A DNA stretch of 58,657 bases from NCBI GenBank assembly GCA_002311915.1, contig DCAF01000026.1:37268-95924 (forward strand), read 5' to 3'. The notes beneath the pieces are model-generated. The model was not told the DNA's origin. It made no database searches and saw only the letters and a program-made list of their open reading frames with translations. Shown one piece after another: positions 7,892 through 16,679 of the stretch. This DNA comes from Sulfurovum sp. UBA1140 (GTDB taxonomy: Bacteria > Campylobacterota > Campylobacteria > Campylobacterales > Sulfurovaceae). Numbering within the stretch: the first letter of the stretch is position 1; the number at the start of each line of letters is the position of its first letter. The position numbers were made by a program, and so were the translations under genes.

Positions 7892-7915
7892 CGAGGCTGA
7901 AGCCATCGTTTCCTA
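7892..7915. repeat. Degenerate copy (D) of the intergenic palindromic repeat
   Basis: CGAGGCTGAAGCCATCG is followed by TTTCCTAG. The hairpin arms GGCT and AGCC around a GA loop, and the TTTCCTAG end, match the other copies at 12990, 13633 and 25731. The outer 5' arm is lost. It lies between the convergent argC and histidine kinase genes. Confidence 0.5.
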
Positions 7916-9997
7916 GGCTTGGCTCTCTTTAGGCATGGCTCCTTTATCGGGGAGCTTAATAATAAAGGTTGTTTTCTTATTTAAAATACTAATGACATCA
8001 ATGGTTCCATGTACTTTTTGAATAAGATTTTTACTCATATAAAGTCCCAATCCTGTTCCTTGTGTTTTATGTTTTGTGGTAAAGTAGGGTTCAAAAATAT
8101 TCTTCAAGATGGGCTTCTCAATTCCTCCTGCGTTGTCTCTTACAGCAATAATTAGTTCATCTTTTTCATGATAAACTCGAATTGAAATCTCTCCATCAAT
8201 AATTCCATTCTCTTCAAATGCATCTCGTGCATTGTTAATGAGGTTCATAATTACATGCTTAAAGTCGTTTTCGAAACCTTTGTAGGTTATATCATTGTCA
8301 CAGTTCAGTTTGATATGTATTTTTGATTTGGTGAGGGTCTCTTTTATGAGCATAATGGTGGATTCGATGGTGGTTTTTAGATTAAAGGTTTGAGCCATAT
8401 CCGATTTATCTACAAATCGTCTGAAATCTTCAATGGTATTAGAGAGGAATTGAATCGAGTTGTTGACTTTTTTAGCCACCTCTTCAATCTTTATCTCATC
8501 GGCTTTGCCCAGTTGTGCTTTAATAAGCGTATCGTTCATAATCCACGAGACGGCATTGAGTGGTTGTCTCCATTGATGGGCAATATTCTCTAATATCTCC
8601 CCCATCGAGGCGAGTCTGGACTGTTGGTTCATAATGGCATTTTGGCGTTTTACTTTACGTACGGCATCATTAATTCTAACTTGCAGGTCATCATTGAGTG
8701 TTTTAAGCTCTTTGGTACGCTGATTGACCCGTATTTCAAGGTTTTCGGTTAGACGATTAAGTTCATTGGCTGTTTTGTGCATAATGGAGTAGATATTTTT
8801 ATTGGCTGTCTCAAAAGGGGTAATGTTCTCATCGTGGTAGGTCTCTAACTCGATATAGCTACTGCATGACTCGGTAATGGCTGCCATGATAAAGGTTTGA
8901 TTGTGGTAGGTATTGGGGTGGTTCTCTTGATTAAAATACTCTTGAGAGGTGGTGTACCCAAAGATATGGTTGTTACCTTTAATGTTTGATAGATAGTAGT
9001 TAACAGGAATTCTAAAACCATACTCATATGAGATAGACGATCCTATCCAGAGTGCTTGGGCAGGAGTTTTAGAGAGAAATTTGTAAATCTCTTTGGTTCG
9101 GTTCATCATGTCGTTGTAGTTTCCAATAGAGAGCTGTACCACATCATTTTCATGCAGAGGTTGAGCCGTATGAATACTTTGATTCGAGGGGTCAATATCT
9201 ATAATATGCACACTATAGGAGAGGTTGCCTTTGGTTATATAGAGAGGAACTTGTAAAAAAACCGAAATATCTTGTTCGATATTGGGAAAATACTTTCGAT
9301 AAATATCAAGTGATGGGCTATTCTCCATGGTCATAATCGAAGTACCCTCAGTCTTGGTTATTTTCTTCTTTTTACTAATGGGTTTCCAGTCAAATGCTTG
9401 ATAGAGTTCAACACTAAGGTTCTCACCGTGCATAAAGATTAAAATAACTGCTTTATTGTAAATCTCTCCATTGTAAAATACAAAAGAGTTAGAGAGATCA
9501 CTGGATTTATTGGTGGAACCCCCACCAAAAATCTTAAGATGAGAGAAGTCTTCTCCTATCTGATTGATAAAAGAGGAGGTGTAGCAGTTGTTGTAACTAG
9601 AGAGTATCTCAATGGCTTGGGTATCGGCTTGAAGATACTTCTCTATTTCAGCCATATCGGCTATATGCTCTTTTTCTTGACCTTTTACATAGTCTTTATT
9701 TAAATCAATTAGCAACGAAGAGATGGTGCTGGTCTCAAACTCAATAATAGAGATGATGGGTTCTCTGTTTAAGTCAGATACTTTATGATTTTTGAGGCTA
9801 CCAAAGCTCTGCATACCAACAATGGTGGCATCAGGAAAGCTCTCGGATAGGTCACTAAGGAGTATCTGTAGCTGTTTGCTGTTGTCATTGGGGTAGTTAA
9901 TCTCGATGAGCAGTTTGTCGCTGTTGTTGATTTTATGCTCTTCACACCATAGCGTAAAGAGTTCATATTCTGTATAGTAATGTACCAGTTGTCTCAT
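7913..9997 (-). CDS. FIST-domain sensor histidine kinase
   Basis: This 694-aa protein has no clear membrane segment. Residues about 1-390 form the FIST N- and C-terminal sensory domains (for example KIFGGGSTNKSS and the ALWIGSSISYEYG region), which are thought to bind small ligands such as amino acids. A coiled coil follows at about 400-455. The dimerisation/H-box has His474 in ENIAHQWRQPL, and the HATPase domain has an N box (NLINNARDAF), a G1 box (DNAGGIEKPIL) and a G2 box (TGLGLYMSK). The HQWRQPL H-box is the form common in Campylobacterota. No response regulator is adjacent, so it is an orphan kinase; its partner is unknown. Confidence 0.9.
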   Translation of the reverse strand: MRQLVHYYTEYELFTLWCEEHKINNSDKLLIEINYPNDNSKQLQILLSDLSESFPDATIVGMQSFGSLKNHKVSDLNREPIISIIEFETSTISSLLIDLNKDYVKGQEKEHIADMAEIEKYLQADTQAIEILSSYNNCYTSSFINQIGEDFSHLKIFGGGSTNKSSDLSNSFVFYNGEIYNKAVILIFMHGENLSVELYQAFDWKPISKKKKITKTEGTSIMTMENSPSLDIYRKYFPNIEQDISVFLQVPLYITKGNLSYSVHIIDIDPSNQSIHTAQPLHENDVVQLSIGNYNDMMNRTKEIYKFLSKTPAQALWIGSSISYEYGFRIPVNYYLSNIKGNNHIFGYTTSQEYFNQENHPNTYHNQTFIMAAITESCSSYIELETYHDENITPFETANKNIYSIMHKTANELNRLTENLEIRVNQRTKELKTLNDDLQVRINDAVRKVKRQNAIMNQQSRLASMGEILENIAHQWRQPLNAVSWIMNDTLIKAQLGKADEIKIEEVAKKVNNSIQFLSNTIEDFRRFVDKSDMAQTFNLKTTIESTIMLIKETLTKSKIHIKLNCDNDITYKGFENDFKHVIMNLINNARDAFEENGIIDGEISIRVYHEKDELIIAVRDNAGGIEKPILKNIFEPYFTTKHKTQGTGLGLYMSKNLIQKVHGTIDVISILNKKTTFIIKLPDKGAMPKESQA

Positions 9998-10013
9998 AAT
10001 TTATTCCATTCTT

Positions 10014-10697
10014 TTAGTTAAAAATTTTTGAACCAACACGAATCAAATTCGATCCACATCGTATTGCCAACTCATAATCACTGCTCATGCCCATAGAGCA
10101 GATGGTCGCTCCCTTTTTCTGTAGAGTTTCATAAATAGTATGGGTGGCTTCAAAGCTTGTTTGAATCAGTTTGGTATCGTTGGTATATGCACCGATACTC
10201 ATAACCCCTTTAAGGTTAATTTGTGGGTAACACTCTTGAATCTCTTGGTATATATCAACGGCTTCATTAACCTCAACACCCGATTTACTTGCCTCGTTGG
10301 CACTATTGATTTGTAGGAGTACATTCATGGTTTGATTTTTTTCTGCCAATCTGCTGTTGAGTGCTTTTGCCAGTTTCAGTGAGTCAAGTGATTGAAACAG
10401 GGTAGGGTGTAGCTCGATGAGTTTGTTTATTTTATTACTCTGTAAATTGCCCATCATGTGCCACTCTAATGGAAGCTCTTCTAATGTGTGCATTCTCTGT
10501 TCTAACTGCTGTACTTGGTTCTCTCCAAAGGCACGTTGACCCAATTCATAGAGGGTAGCAATATTCTGTTCATCGCTATATTTGCCCACGGCTACCAGTT
10601 TAACAATATGGTGTTCGCTTACTTCTATTCTAGCTTGTTCAATATTCCAGATAACTTCATCTAAATTTTTTCGTAATTTTTCTTTTATAGTGTTCAT
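10014..10697 (-). CDS. YggS/PROSC-family PLP-binding protein
   Basis: A fold-type III pyridoxal phosphate carrier that keeps free PLP in balance; members show no enzymatic activity. The PLP lysine lies in LVAVGKYSDEQNI. The motifs GENQVQQL, WHMMGNLQSNK and MGMSSDYELAIRCGSNLIRVG are characteristic. The length (227 aa) is normal. It follows rseP by 3 nt on the same strand, so the two are co-transcribed. Confidence 0.95.
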   Translation of the reverse strand: MNTIKEKLRKNLDEVIWNIEQARIEVSEHHIVKLVAVGKYSDEQNIATLYELGQRAFGENQVQQLEQRMHTLEELPLEWHMMGNLQSNKINKLIELHPTLFQSLDSLKLAKALNSRLAEKNQTMNVLLQINSANEASKSGVEVNEAVDIYQEIQECYPQINLKGVMSIGAYTNDTKLIQTSFEATHTIYETLQKKGATICSMGMSSDYELAIRCGSNLIRVGSKIFN

Positions 10698-10700
10698 TTT

Positions 10701-11780
10701 CTATCCTAATAATCTATTAATATCGTTGTAGAGTCCCAAAAGCATCAAAGAGAGCAGTAGACCCCATCCCACAAGTGTTAGTCTGTACATCACCTCTTTA
10801 TTGGGTGCTTTTCCACTTATCATCTCATAAAGGTTAAAGACAATATGCCCCCCATCTAGTGCAGGAATGGGCAATAGGTTTAGTACGCCTAAGTTTACAG
10901 AAATGAGTGCTGTAAAAAAGAGTAGAGCAAGTATTCCCGATTCACTGGCTTTAGAGGTAATGTCTACAATCGAAATAATCCCCCCCAGTTGGTCGCTATC
11001 AACGGCTCCCGAGACAAGTTTTTGTACGCTTTGAAAGATAAGAGAAGAGGCATGGAGTGTCTCGTTCCATGCAAAAGTTATCCCCTCTAACGGTGTAAAA
11101 GAGAGTTTTTGTTCGGGGGCTTTAGGGGCAATACCTATAAGTTTACGTTGAAGCTCCTCTCCAAATCTATTTTTTTGTAGTTTAATCGTAGGAGTTACAT
11201 CAAAATAGAGTCTCTGTTGGTCTCTTAATACTAAAAACTGTAACGTACCATCAAACTTCTGTATGGTCTCTCCTACCTCTTCCCAACTGCTAATGGGTAT
11301 ATTATTAATGGTTAAAATAACATCTCCTACTTGCATATTGGAAGTTTTTGCAGGTGAATCTTCTGAAAAGTTACCAATGGTAGCAGGTATATAGTGGCTA
11401 TAGTTAAAAAGAGGAGAGAGATGAGTACCTATTTGTGAGGCTCCAAAATAGAGCATAAATGCCACAAAAAAGTTGGCAAAGGGACCTGCTAAAAGAATAA
11501 TAATCTTCTGCCAAGGTCGTTTAGAGGTGTAGCTGTCATGGTCATGGCTGATGGCTTTAGGGTCACTATCATCTTGACCTTTCATCTTAACGTATCCCCC
11601 CAAAGGTATAGCCGAAAGACTCCATTGAGTTTCTCCTATCTGTTTGGTTAAAATCTTTTTTCCAAACCCGATGCTAAATACATCTACCCGAACTCCAAAA
11701 AATCGTGCCATTAAAAAGTGACCCAACTCATGAAAAAATATTAAAAACGATAATACAATTAGTGAAACAAAAATTCCCAT
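10701..11780 (-). CDS. rseP: Site-2 protease RseP/RasP
   Basis: An intramembrane zinc protease that cleaves membrane-spanning anti-sigma factors and signal-peptide remnants. The HELGHF zinc motif sits in the first membrane helix (residues 17-22). A single PDZ domain follows (about 125-200), and the third ligand lies in LPIPALDGGHI near the C-terminal helices. At 359 aa with one PDZ domain it is the shorter form found in Campylobacterota rather than the two-PDZ E. coli form. It is the first gene of a two-gene unit with yggS. Confidence 0.95.
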   Translation of the reverse strand: MGIFVSLIVLSFLIFFHELGHFLMARFFGVRVDVFSIGFGKKILTKQIGETQWSLSAIPLGGYVKMKGQDDSDPKAISHDHDSYTSKRPWQKIIILLAGPFANFFVAFMLYFGASQIGTHLSPLFNYSHYIPATIGNFSEDSPAKTSNMQVGDVILTINNIPISSWEEVGETIQKFDGTLQFLVLRDQQRLYFDVTPTIKLQKNRFGEELQRKLIGIAPKAPEQKLSFTPLEGITFAWNETLHASSLIFQSVQKLVSGAVDSDQLGGIISIVDITSKASESGILALLFFTALISVNLGVLNLLPIPALDGGHIVFNLYEMISGKAPNKEVMYRLTLVGWGLLLSLMLLGLYNDINRLLG

Positions 11781-11908
11781 ATAAATCCTATTTTTTTTGA
11801 GTATTATACCAATCTATTAGTTAAAGGGTAGCCTTTATTTTTTAGATTAAAAACTAGATTAATATGTTAGAATTGGAGATTGATTTAAAATAATGAAAAG
11901 GTAGATAA

Positions 11909-12973
11909 ATGGGAAACAAAAGTGAAACTGTTGAAGTTGCAGAGAACAACCATGAAGAGAGAGAAGAAAATAGGTTAGAATCTGTAGAGCAGGAAGTTCT
12001 TGTAGAAGATAAACAAGAGGTTGTTGTGGTTAAAAAGGCAAAACCTTTAAGTAGAAATGAAGAAGCAAAAGCTTTAATTAAAAATTCAGAAGCACTTATT
12101 TCTGAAGTAGATAGCGAAGTTAGAGAGACGAAGGTTATTGTGGCTCAAAATGTTGCCAACTTTGAGTTAATGAAAGCGACCATAAGCAACTCTACTTTAA
12201 GAGAGAGCAGTTCACTTTTAGAGCAGGTGAATTTTGAGCATCTTAAAGATGAGGTTGAAGAGCCGTTTGAAGTATCTTTAGGTACAGGTTATCAAAATAT
12301 TAATGTCCCTAGTATTCGTTCAGGACGTTTTACAGGACTTCTCTTGGCACTTATCGGAATGCTTGTTACAGCAGTTGCATGGATTCTACTTGCCAGTGCT
12401 AAAACAGCTTCATACATTCAATTCGATAAAATTCCCGACCAAACCCAGATTCAAAATATCTTTTTATGGATAGGTGGGGGCATGACAGGTGGTGCAGGTG
12501 ATCCAATGTTTGGAATGGCAACCGTTGGTGTGAGTGCATTCGTTGTTGGTTTGGTTATCTATAAAATGCGTGTCTCTATGAAAGAGAATAAAAACTTTAA
12601 AGTAGCAAATAAGATATTTGAAGAGTCAAACAGTTATGTTGTTAACCAACAAGAGTCTAAAACTGAGATGGAGTATGTTAACGAGCATATTCAAGAGTGT
12701 ACACCACTTATCGAAGGATATAAGATACTACTAGATGAGCAGAATGCGAAACTAAAAAGAGTAATTTTTATTGAAGGTACTTTAGAAGAAAATAGTGACT
12801 ATCACAGCTCTTCTAAAGAGATTATGAAAAATAGTGATCGATTAATGAGACGGGTTGAGCATCTTATCTCTGTGCCTGTGACCAACGGGGGAAGATTAAA
12901 CGAAACCTCAACTTACGCACTGATTGAAGCCAAAGCTCTTTATGAGAGTTTCTTGTCTAAAATATACGCTTAA
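11909..12973 (+). CDS. Unrecognised two-pass membrane protein with charged coiled-coil termini
   Basis: The 354-aa protein has a very acidic N-terminal region (about 1-130) rich in Glu and Val/Lys stretches. Two membrane helices (TGLLLALIGMLVTAVAWILL and ATVGVSAFVVGLVIYK) are separated by a Gly-rich loop (IGGGMTGGAGDP). A helical C-terminal domain of about 130 residues follows. It is transcribed alone, convergent with pgsA. The topology, with both termini on the same side, suggests a scaffold or adaptor, but I do not recognise the family. Confidence 0.8.
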   Translation: MGNKSETVEVAENNHEEREENRLESVEQEVLVEDKQEVVVVKKAKPLSRNEEAKALIKNSEALISEVDSEVRETKVIVAQNVANFELMKATISNSTLRESSSLLEQVNFEHLKDEVEEPFEVSLGTGYQNINVPSIRSGRFTGLLLALIGMLVTAVAWILLASAKTASYIQFDKIPDQTQIQNIFLWIGGGMTGGAGDPMFGMATVGVSAFVVGLVIYKMRVSMKENKNFKVANKIFEESNSYVVNQQESKTEMEYVNEHIQECTPLIEGYKILLDEQNAKLKRVIFIEGTLEENSDYHSSSKEIMKNSDRLMRRVEHLISVPVTNGGRLNETSTYALIEAKALYESFLSKIYA

Positions 12974-12989
12974 GTATTTTGCAAAACTC

Positions 12990-13017
12990 GGAATCGGAAG
13001 GCTCTGCCTCCGTTTCC
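12990..13017. repeat. Intergenic palindromic repeat, copy A
   Basis: A 28-nt imperfect hairpin: GGAATCGGAAGGC, loop TCT, then GCCTCCGTTTCC, followed by TAG. It is preceded by TTTGCAAAACTC, which is nearly the same as the flank of copy B. It sits between the convergent 11909 gene and pgsA and may serve as a bidirectional terminator. Confidence 0.7.
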
Positions 13018-13022
13018 TAGTT

Positions 13023-13580
13023 TTACATCTTTATATTTTTAAAAAAGTCTCTTACATACTCATATCCAGAGTAAAGAGTAATAACTACAGCAATCCAAAG
13101 TAAAATTTCTCCACCTTGCCACTCCATCAGTAAAAATCCTATTGCAATCATCTGTACAACCGTTTTAACTTTTCCCATCCATGACGCTGAAATATCAATG
13201 CCCTCTGCCACAGCCGAGACACGAAGACCTGTAATAAAGAGTTCACGGGTAACAATTAAAAAGATAGCCCAAGGAGAAGCAGAGCCAACCATCATTAGAC
13301 CTAAAAATCCAGCAAGAGTGAGCATTTTATCGGCTAAAGGGTCAAGAATCTTTCCCATGGTGGTAATTTGGTTAAATGTTCGTGCAATGTAGCCATCAAA
13401 AAAATCAGTAGCACTTGCCAAAACAAAGATAAAAGCAGCAAAATAGTTAAGCCATGAGGGGTGGATACCATCAAAAATAGGAGCATCTTGATTGACCAAG
13501 AGCATAAACATAACAGGGGCTAAGAGTAGGCGAATAAAAGCAAGTATATTGGGGATATTAACAATTTTAGAAGAGTTCAT
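13023..13580 (-). CDS. pgsA: CDP-diacylglycerol--glycerol-3-phosphate 3-phosphatidyltransferase
   Basis: This inner-membrane enzyme makes phosphatidylglycerol phosphate, the first committed step to phosphatidylglycerol and cardiolipin. The CDP-alcohol phosphotransferase signature D-G-x2-A-R-x8-G-x3-D-x3-D is complete (DGYIAR, then GKILDPLAD). Several membrane helices surround it, and the length (185 aa) matches the family. Palindromic repeats flank it on both sides. Confidence 0.95.
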   Translation of the reverse strand: MNSSKIVNIPNILAFIRLLLAPVMFMLLVNQDAPIFDGIHPSWLNYFAAFIFVLASATDFFDGYIARTFNQITTMGKILDPLADKMLTLAGFLGLMMVGSASPWAIFLIVTRELFITGLRVSAVAEGIDISASWMGKVKTVVQMIAIGFLLMEWQGGEILLWIAVVITLYSGYEYVRDFFKNIKM

Positions 13581-13632
13581 GTTGGAGTGTTCCTTGTGTG
13601 GTGGGGGATGAATTAAAGTTTTTGTAAAACTC

Positions 13633-13660
13633 GGAACCGATGGCTGAAGTCTTCGATTCC
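13633..13660. repeat. Intergenic palindromic repeat, copy B
   Basis: A 28-nt imperfect hairpin: GGAACCGATGGCT, loop GA, then AGTCTTCGATTCC. The flank TTTGTAAAACTC matches that of copy A with one change. It lies between fabL and pgsA, which run in the same direction, at the 3' end of fabL. Confidence 0.65.
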
Positions 13661-13670
13661 AAAAAGTCTA

Positions 13671-14453
13671 TTATCTAAAGGTGGTTCCACCATCTACCAC
13701 AAGAGTTTGACCTGTAATCCAAGATGCCTCATCGGTACATAAGAAGTAGACTGAACCTGCAATATCATCAGGGCTTCCCATTCGGTTAACTGCCGAGCGT
13801 TTAATGGTTTCGGCTTTAACCTCTTCATAGTTGGTAAAGGCTTTAAGGGCATCGGTATCAATAGGTCCACCTGAAACGGCATTGACTCGAATGCCCATTT
13901 CTCCCAGTTCAACAGCAGCGTAACGGCTCATCGCTTCAACGGCTGCTTTATTGGTTCCATGACCTGCATAGTTATCAATATAGATAAGGTTACCTGTTGA
14001 ACTCATGGTAACAATGCTTCCACCACCCACCTTTTCCATGCGTTTGGCTGACTCTTGTGAACCACGTACAAAGGCTCCAACCGTTGCTGTATAAATATTT
14101 TGAAGACCTTTATTGGGGCGAAGTTTCATAAATTTTCCATAGCCACCGACCACAGGACGACCATAAATCATTGCATTGCTAACAAAAAAATCAATTCGGT
14201 CAAAATCTTCATCAATAGCTAAAAACAGAGGTTTAAACTCATCAAGTTCCAAAATATTTAGTGGATAGGCTTTTGCTTTAATGTCATACTTATTCTCTAA
14301 ATCAGCAGAAATTTCATTTGCAATCTTTTCATTAGAGTTGTAGGTAAACGCAACATTTACACCCTCTTTTGCAAATTTTTCGGCAATGGCTTTACCAATT
14401 CCTTTGGTAGCACCTGTAATAACAACGGTTTTTCCTTTATTGCTGCTGCCCAT
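13671..14453 (-). CDS. fabL: Enoyl-ACP reductase of the FabL type (SDR family)
   Basis: A short-chain dehydrogenase likely to reduce trans-2-enoyl-ACP in fatty-acid elongation. The Rossmann motif TGATKGIGKAIA is at the N-terminus. The active-site tyrosine and lysine are spaced Y-x6-K (YAGHGTNK), the arrangement of enoyl-ACP reductases, not the Y-x3-K of ketoreductases. The segment NAVSGGPIDTDALKAF closely resembles Bacillus subtilis FabL. It ends 2 nt from dapA and is co-directional with it. Many databases call such genes simply SDR oxidoreductase. Confidence 0.8.
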   Translation of the reverse strand: MGSSNKGKTVVITGATKGIGKAIAEKFAKEGVNVAFTYNSNEKIANEISADLENKYDIKAKAYPLNILELDEFKPLFLAIDEDFDRIDFFVSNAMIYGRPVVGGYGKFMKLRPNKGLQNIYTATVGAFVRGSQESAKRMEKVGGGSIVTMSSTGNLIYIDNYAGHGTNKAAVEAMSRYAAVELGEMGIRVNAVSGGPIDTDALKAFTNYEEVKAETIKRSAVNRMGSPDDIAGSVYFLCTDEASWITGQTLVVDGGTTFR

Positions 14454-14454
14454 A

Positions 14455-15351
14455 CTATTTAACTCCTACAATATTATAGTTTTTCATAACTTCTTCAATT
14501 TTTTTCATATTCTCAACACTTGGTGGAACGAGTGGAAGTCGATACTCTAAGGTCTCAATTAGTCCAGCAATGTACATCGCTGCTTTAATAGGAATGGGAT
14601 TACTTTCACAAAACATCACTTTATTAATAGGGTAGAGTTTGTCATTAATTGCTTTAGAGACTTTAAAGTCTCCTTTAAGTGCTGTGTGTACCAGTTCTGC
14701 TTTAAGGTCAGGTAGAAGGTTTGAAGTAACCGAAGTGATGCCTTTTCCTCCATTGGCTAAAATAGGAAAATCAATTGCATCATCCCCCGAGAAAAGATAC
14801 AAATCAGGTCGTTTTGCCAAGAGTTCAACGGTACGTTCGATTGAACCTGTTGCCTCTTTAATTCCATAAATATTGCTAACATCATCAAAGAGTCTACAGA
14901 CCGTATCGGCATCAATATCAACGCCTGTTCGTCCTGGAACATTGTAGAGCATAAAAGGCAACTCTACAGACTCGGCGATCGCTTTATAGTGTTGATAGAG
15001 TCCCTCTTGGCTGGGTTTATTATAGTAAGGGCTTACTGAAAATATAGCATCAACCCCACACGCTTGGGCATGACGTGCAATCTCAATGGCTTCATGGGTG
15101 GCGTTACTTCCTGCTCCTGCTAAGACTTTAGTATTCGAGCCTTTACAAACCTCTACAGCAATCTCGATACATCGTTTATGTTCATCATGGCTAAGGGTAG
15201 CACTCTCACCAGTGGTTCCTACAGGACAGACAGCATCAATGCCGTTGTCAATTTGTCTTTGAATCAATTTTCCAAAGGTTGCTTCATCTAAGGCTCCATT
15301 TTTAAAAGGGGTAATGAGTGCAGTGGTTGCACCTGTAATTAAGTTGGTCAT
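14455..15351 (-). CDS. dapA: 4-hydroxy-tetrahydrodipicolinate synthase
   Basis: DapA condenses pyruvate and aspartate semialdehyde, opening the lysine/diaminopimelate branch. The 298-aa TIM barrel has the Schiff-base lysine in YGIKEATGS, the tyrosine in YNVPGRTG and the substrate loop PVGTTGESATL. Its start overlaps the stop of the M16 protease gene by one base, so it belongs to a pyrD-M16-dapA-fabL unit. Confidence 0.97.
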   Translation of the reverse strand: MTNLITGATTALITPFKNGALDEATFGKLIQRQIDNGIDAVCPVGTTGESATLSHDEHKRCIEIAVEVCKGSNTKVLAGAGSNATHEAIEIARHAQACGVDAIFSVSPYYNKPSQEGLYQHYKAIAESVELPFMLYNVPGRTGVDIDADTVCRLFDDVSNIYGIKEATGSIERTVELLAKRPDLYLFSGDDAIDFPILANGGKGITSVTSNLLPDLKAELVHTALKGDFKVSKAINDKLYPINKVMFCESNPIPIKAAMYIAGLIETLEYRLPLVPPSVENMKKIEEVMKNYNIVGVK

Positions 15352-16679
15352 TATTTGTTCTTTCTTAATATTATTGTGGTGGTTAGGTTGTTATCAAAGT
15401 ATTTTTTTGCAATTTCTGTAACCATTTTAGGCGTAATTTTAGCTAAACTCTCTTCATATTCAAGTAGAGGTTTTAGATTTCCACGTACCAAGTAGCTTCC
15501 ATAGAGTGAGTTTACACGAGCAGAACTCTCTAACGAATAGATAAAGTCGGCTTTGCTATTAATTTTAACCTTCTTTAGCTCCTCTTCGGTGACACTACCA
15601 TTTTTAATCTTCTCTATTTCTGCCAGTATTGCTTCTTCTAAATCTTCTATTTTAACATCAGGGTTTGCCAATCCCATAAAAAGGAAAATACCATCATTGG
15701 TTAGCTCCATATTGTAGCCATACACCTGATTTGCCATCTGTTTCTTATCAATAATCTCTTTATGCAGTCTTGAACTTCTTCCTGAACTCATAATTTCTGC
15801 AATCACAGAGAGTACCACTTGGTCTTCATGCTCAAAATTAGGAATTGGGTAGGCGATGGCAATGGTGTCTACTGTATTGTTATCTTTATAAATAATTTTA
15901 CGTATGCTTCCATCTCTTTTAGGCTCAACAGGGTTACAAACAGGAACTTTATGTCTGTTTTTAATGGCTCCAAACTCTTTTTGTGCTTCAGTAAACACCT
16001 CGTCTTTATCAATGTCTCCTGTCACAATTAAAATAGCATTGTTGGGTTGATAGTAGGTCTCATGAAACTCTTTAATATCGTCGATTGTCCATGTCTGAAT
16101 GTCGTTCATAAACCCAATCGGTGTCCAGTGGTAAGGGTGGGCAGTATAGTGAGTGTTGAACAATCTAAAGTAAAGGTATCCAATGGGTGGATTATCGGTA
16201 CGTACCCGTCGCTCTTCGGCAACAACATCACGTTCAATTTGAAACTCTTCATCTTTAAGATTTAGGTTCTCCATTAACTCTGCAAAAAGCTCTAAAGAAG
16301 TGCTTAAGTTTTTAGAGCTTGACTTAATATAGTAGTGGGTGTAGTCAAAACTGGTACCAGCATTGCTAACCCCACCTTTTGATTTAACAATCTTATCAAA
16401 CTCACCCGCTTCAAGGTTCTTAGTAGATTTAAAGTTCAGATGCTCTAACATATGAGCAATGCCACTCTTTCCCATAACTTCGTTACGGCTTCCTACTTTA
16501 TAAAATATATCCGTAGTAATAACGTTTGAGTCATTTTTCATGGGAATGACCACAATATCTAAGCCGTTGTCGAGTGTTTTAGTGTAATGTTTAGGTAGTG
16601 AGTTAGCCATTAAAAATCCTGTTGAAATAAGTGTGGTGAGTATAATTTTTTTAAAAAAAGAGATATTATTTGTTTGCAC
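15351..16679 (-). CDS. M16 family zinc peptidase, periplasmic
   Basis: An insulinase-type peptidase with the inverted zinc motif HMLEHLNF (HxxEH) and a downstream conserved glutamate. A signal peptide (FFKKIILTTLISTGFLMA) directs it to the periplasm. An ATG at 16721 opens a longer frame. I choose the GTG at 16679, which has GGAG about 9 nt upstream and places the signal peptide at the N-terminus instead of 20 residues inside. Either start overlaps the end of pyrD. The 442-aa length matches the single-chain PqqL/ProcA-like half of the family. The substrate is unknown. Confidence 0.88.
   Translation of the reverse strand: MQTNNISFFKKIILTTLISTGFLMANSLPKHYTKTLDNGLDIVVIPMKNDSNVITTDIFYKVGSRNEVMGKSGIAHMLEHLNFKSTKNLEAGEFDKIVKSKGGVSNAGTSFDYTHYYIKSSSKNLSTSLELFAELMENLNLKDEEFQIERDVVAEERRVRTDNPPIGYLYFRLFNTHYTAHPYHWTPIGFMNDIQTWTIDDIKEFHETYYQPNNAILIVTGDIDKDEVFTEAQKEFGAIKNRHKVPVCNPVEPKRDGSIRKIIYKDNNTVDTIAIAYPIPNFEHEDQVVLSVIAEIMSSGRSSRLHKEIIDKKQMANQVYGYNMELTNDGIFLFMGLANPDVKIEDLEEAILAEIEKIKNGSVTEEELKKVKINSKADFIYSLESSARVNSLYGSYLVRGNLKPLLEYEESLAKITPKMVTEIAKKYFDNNLTTTIILRKNK

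Noticed and set aside
8390..9256. Several ORFs of 60-67 aa inside the histidine kinase gene
   Set aside because: Shadows of a well-supported 694-aa gene.
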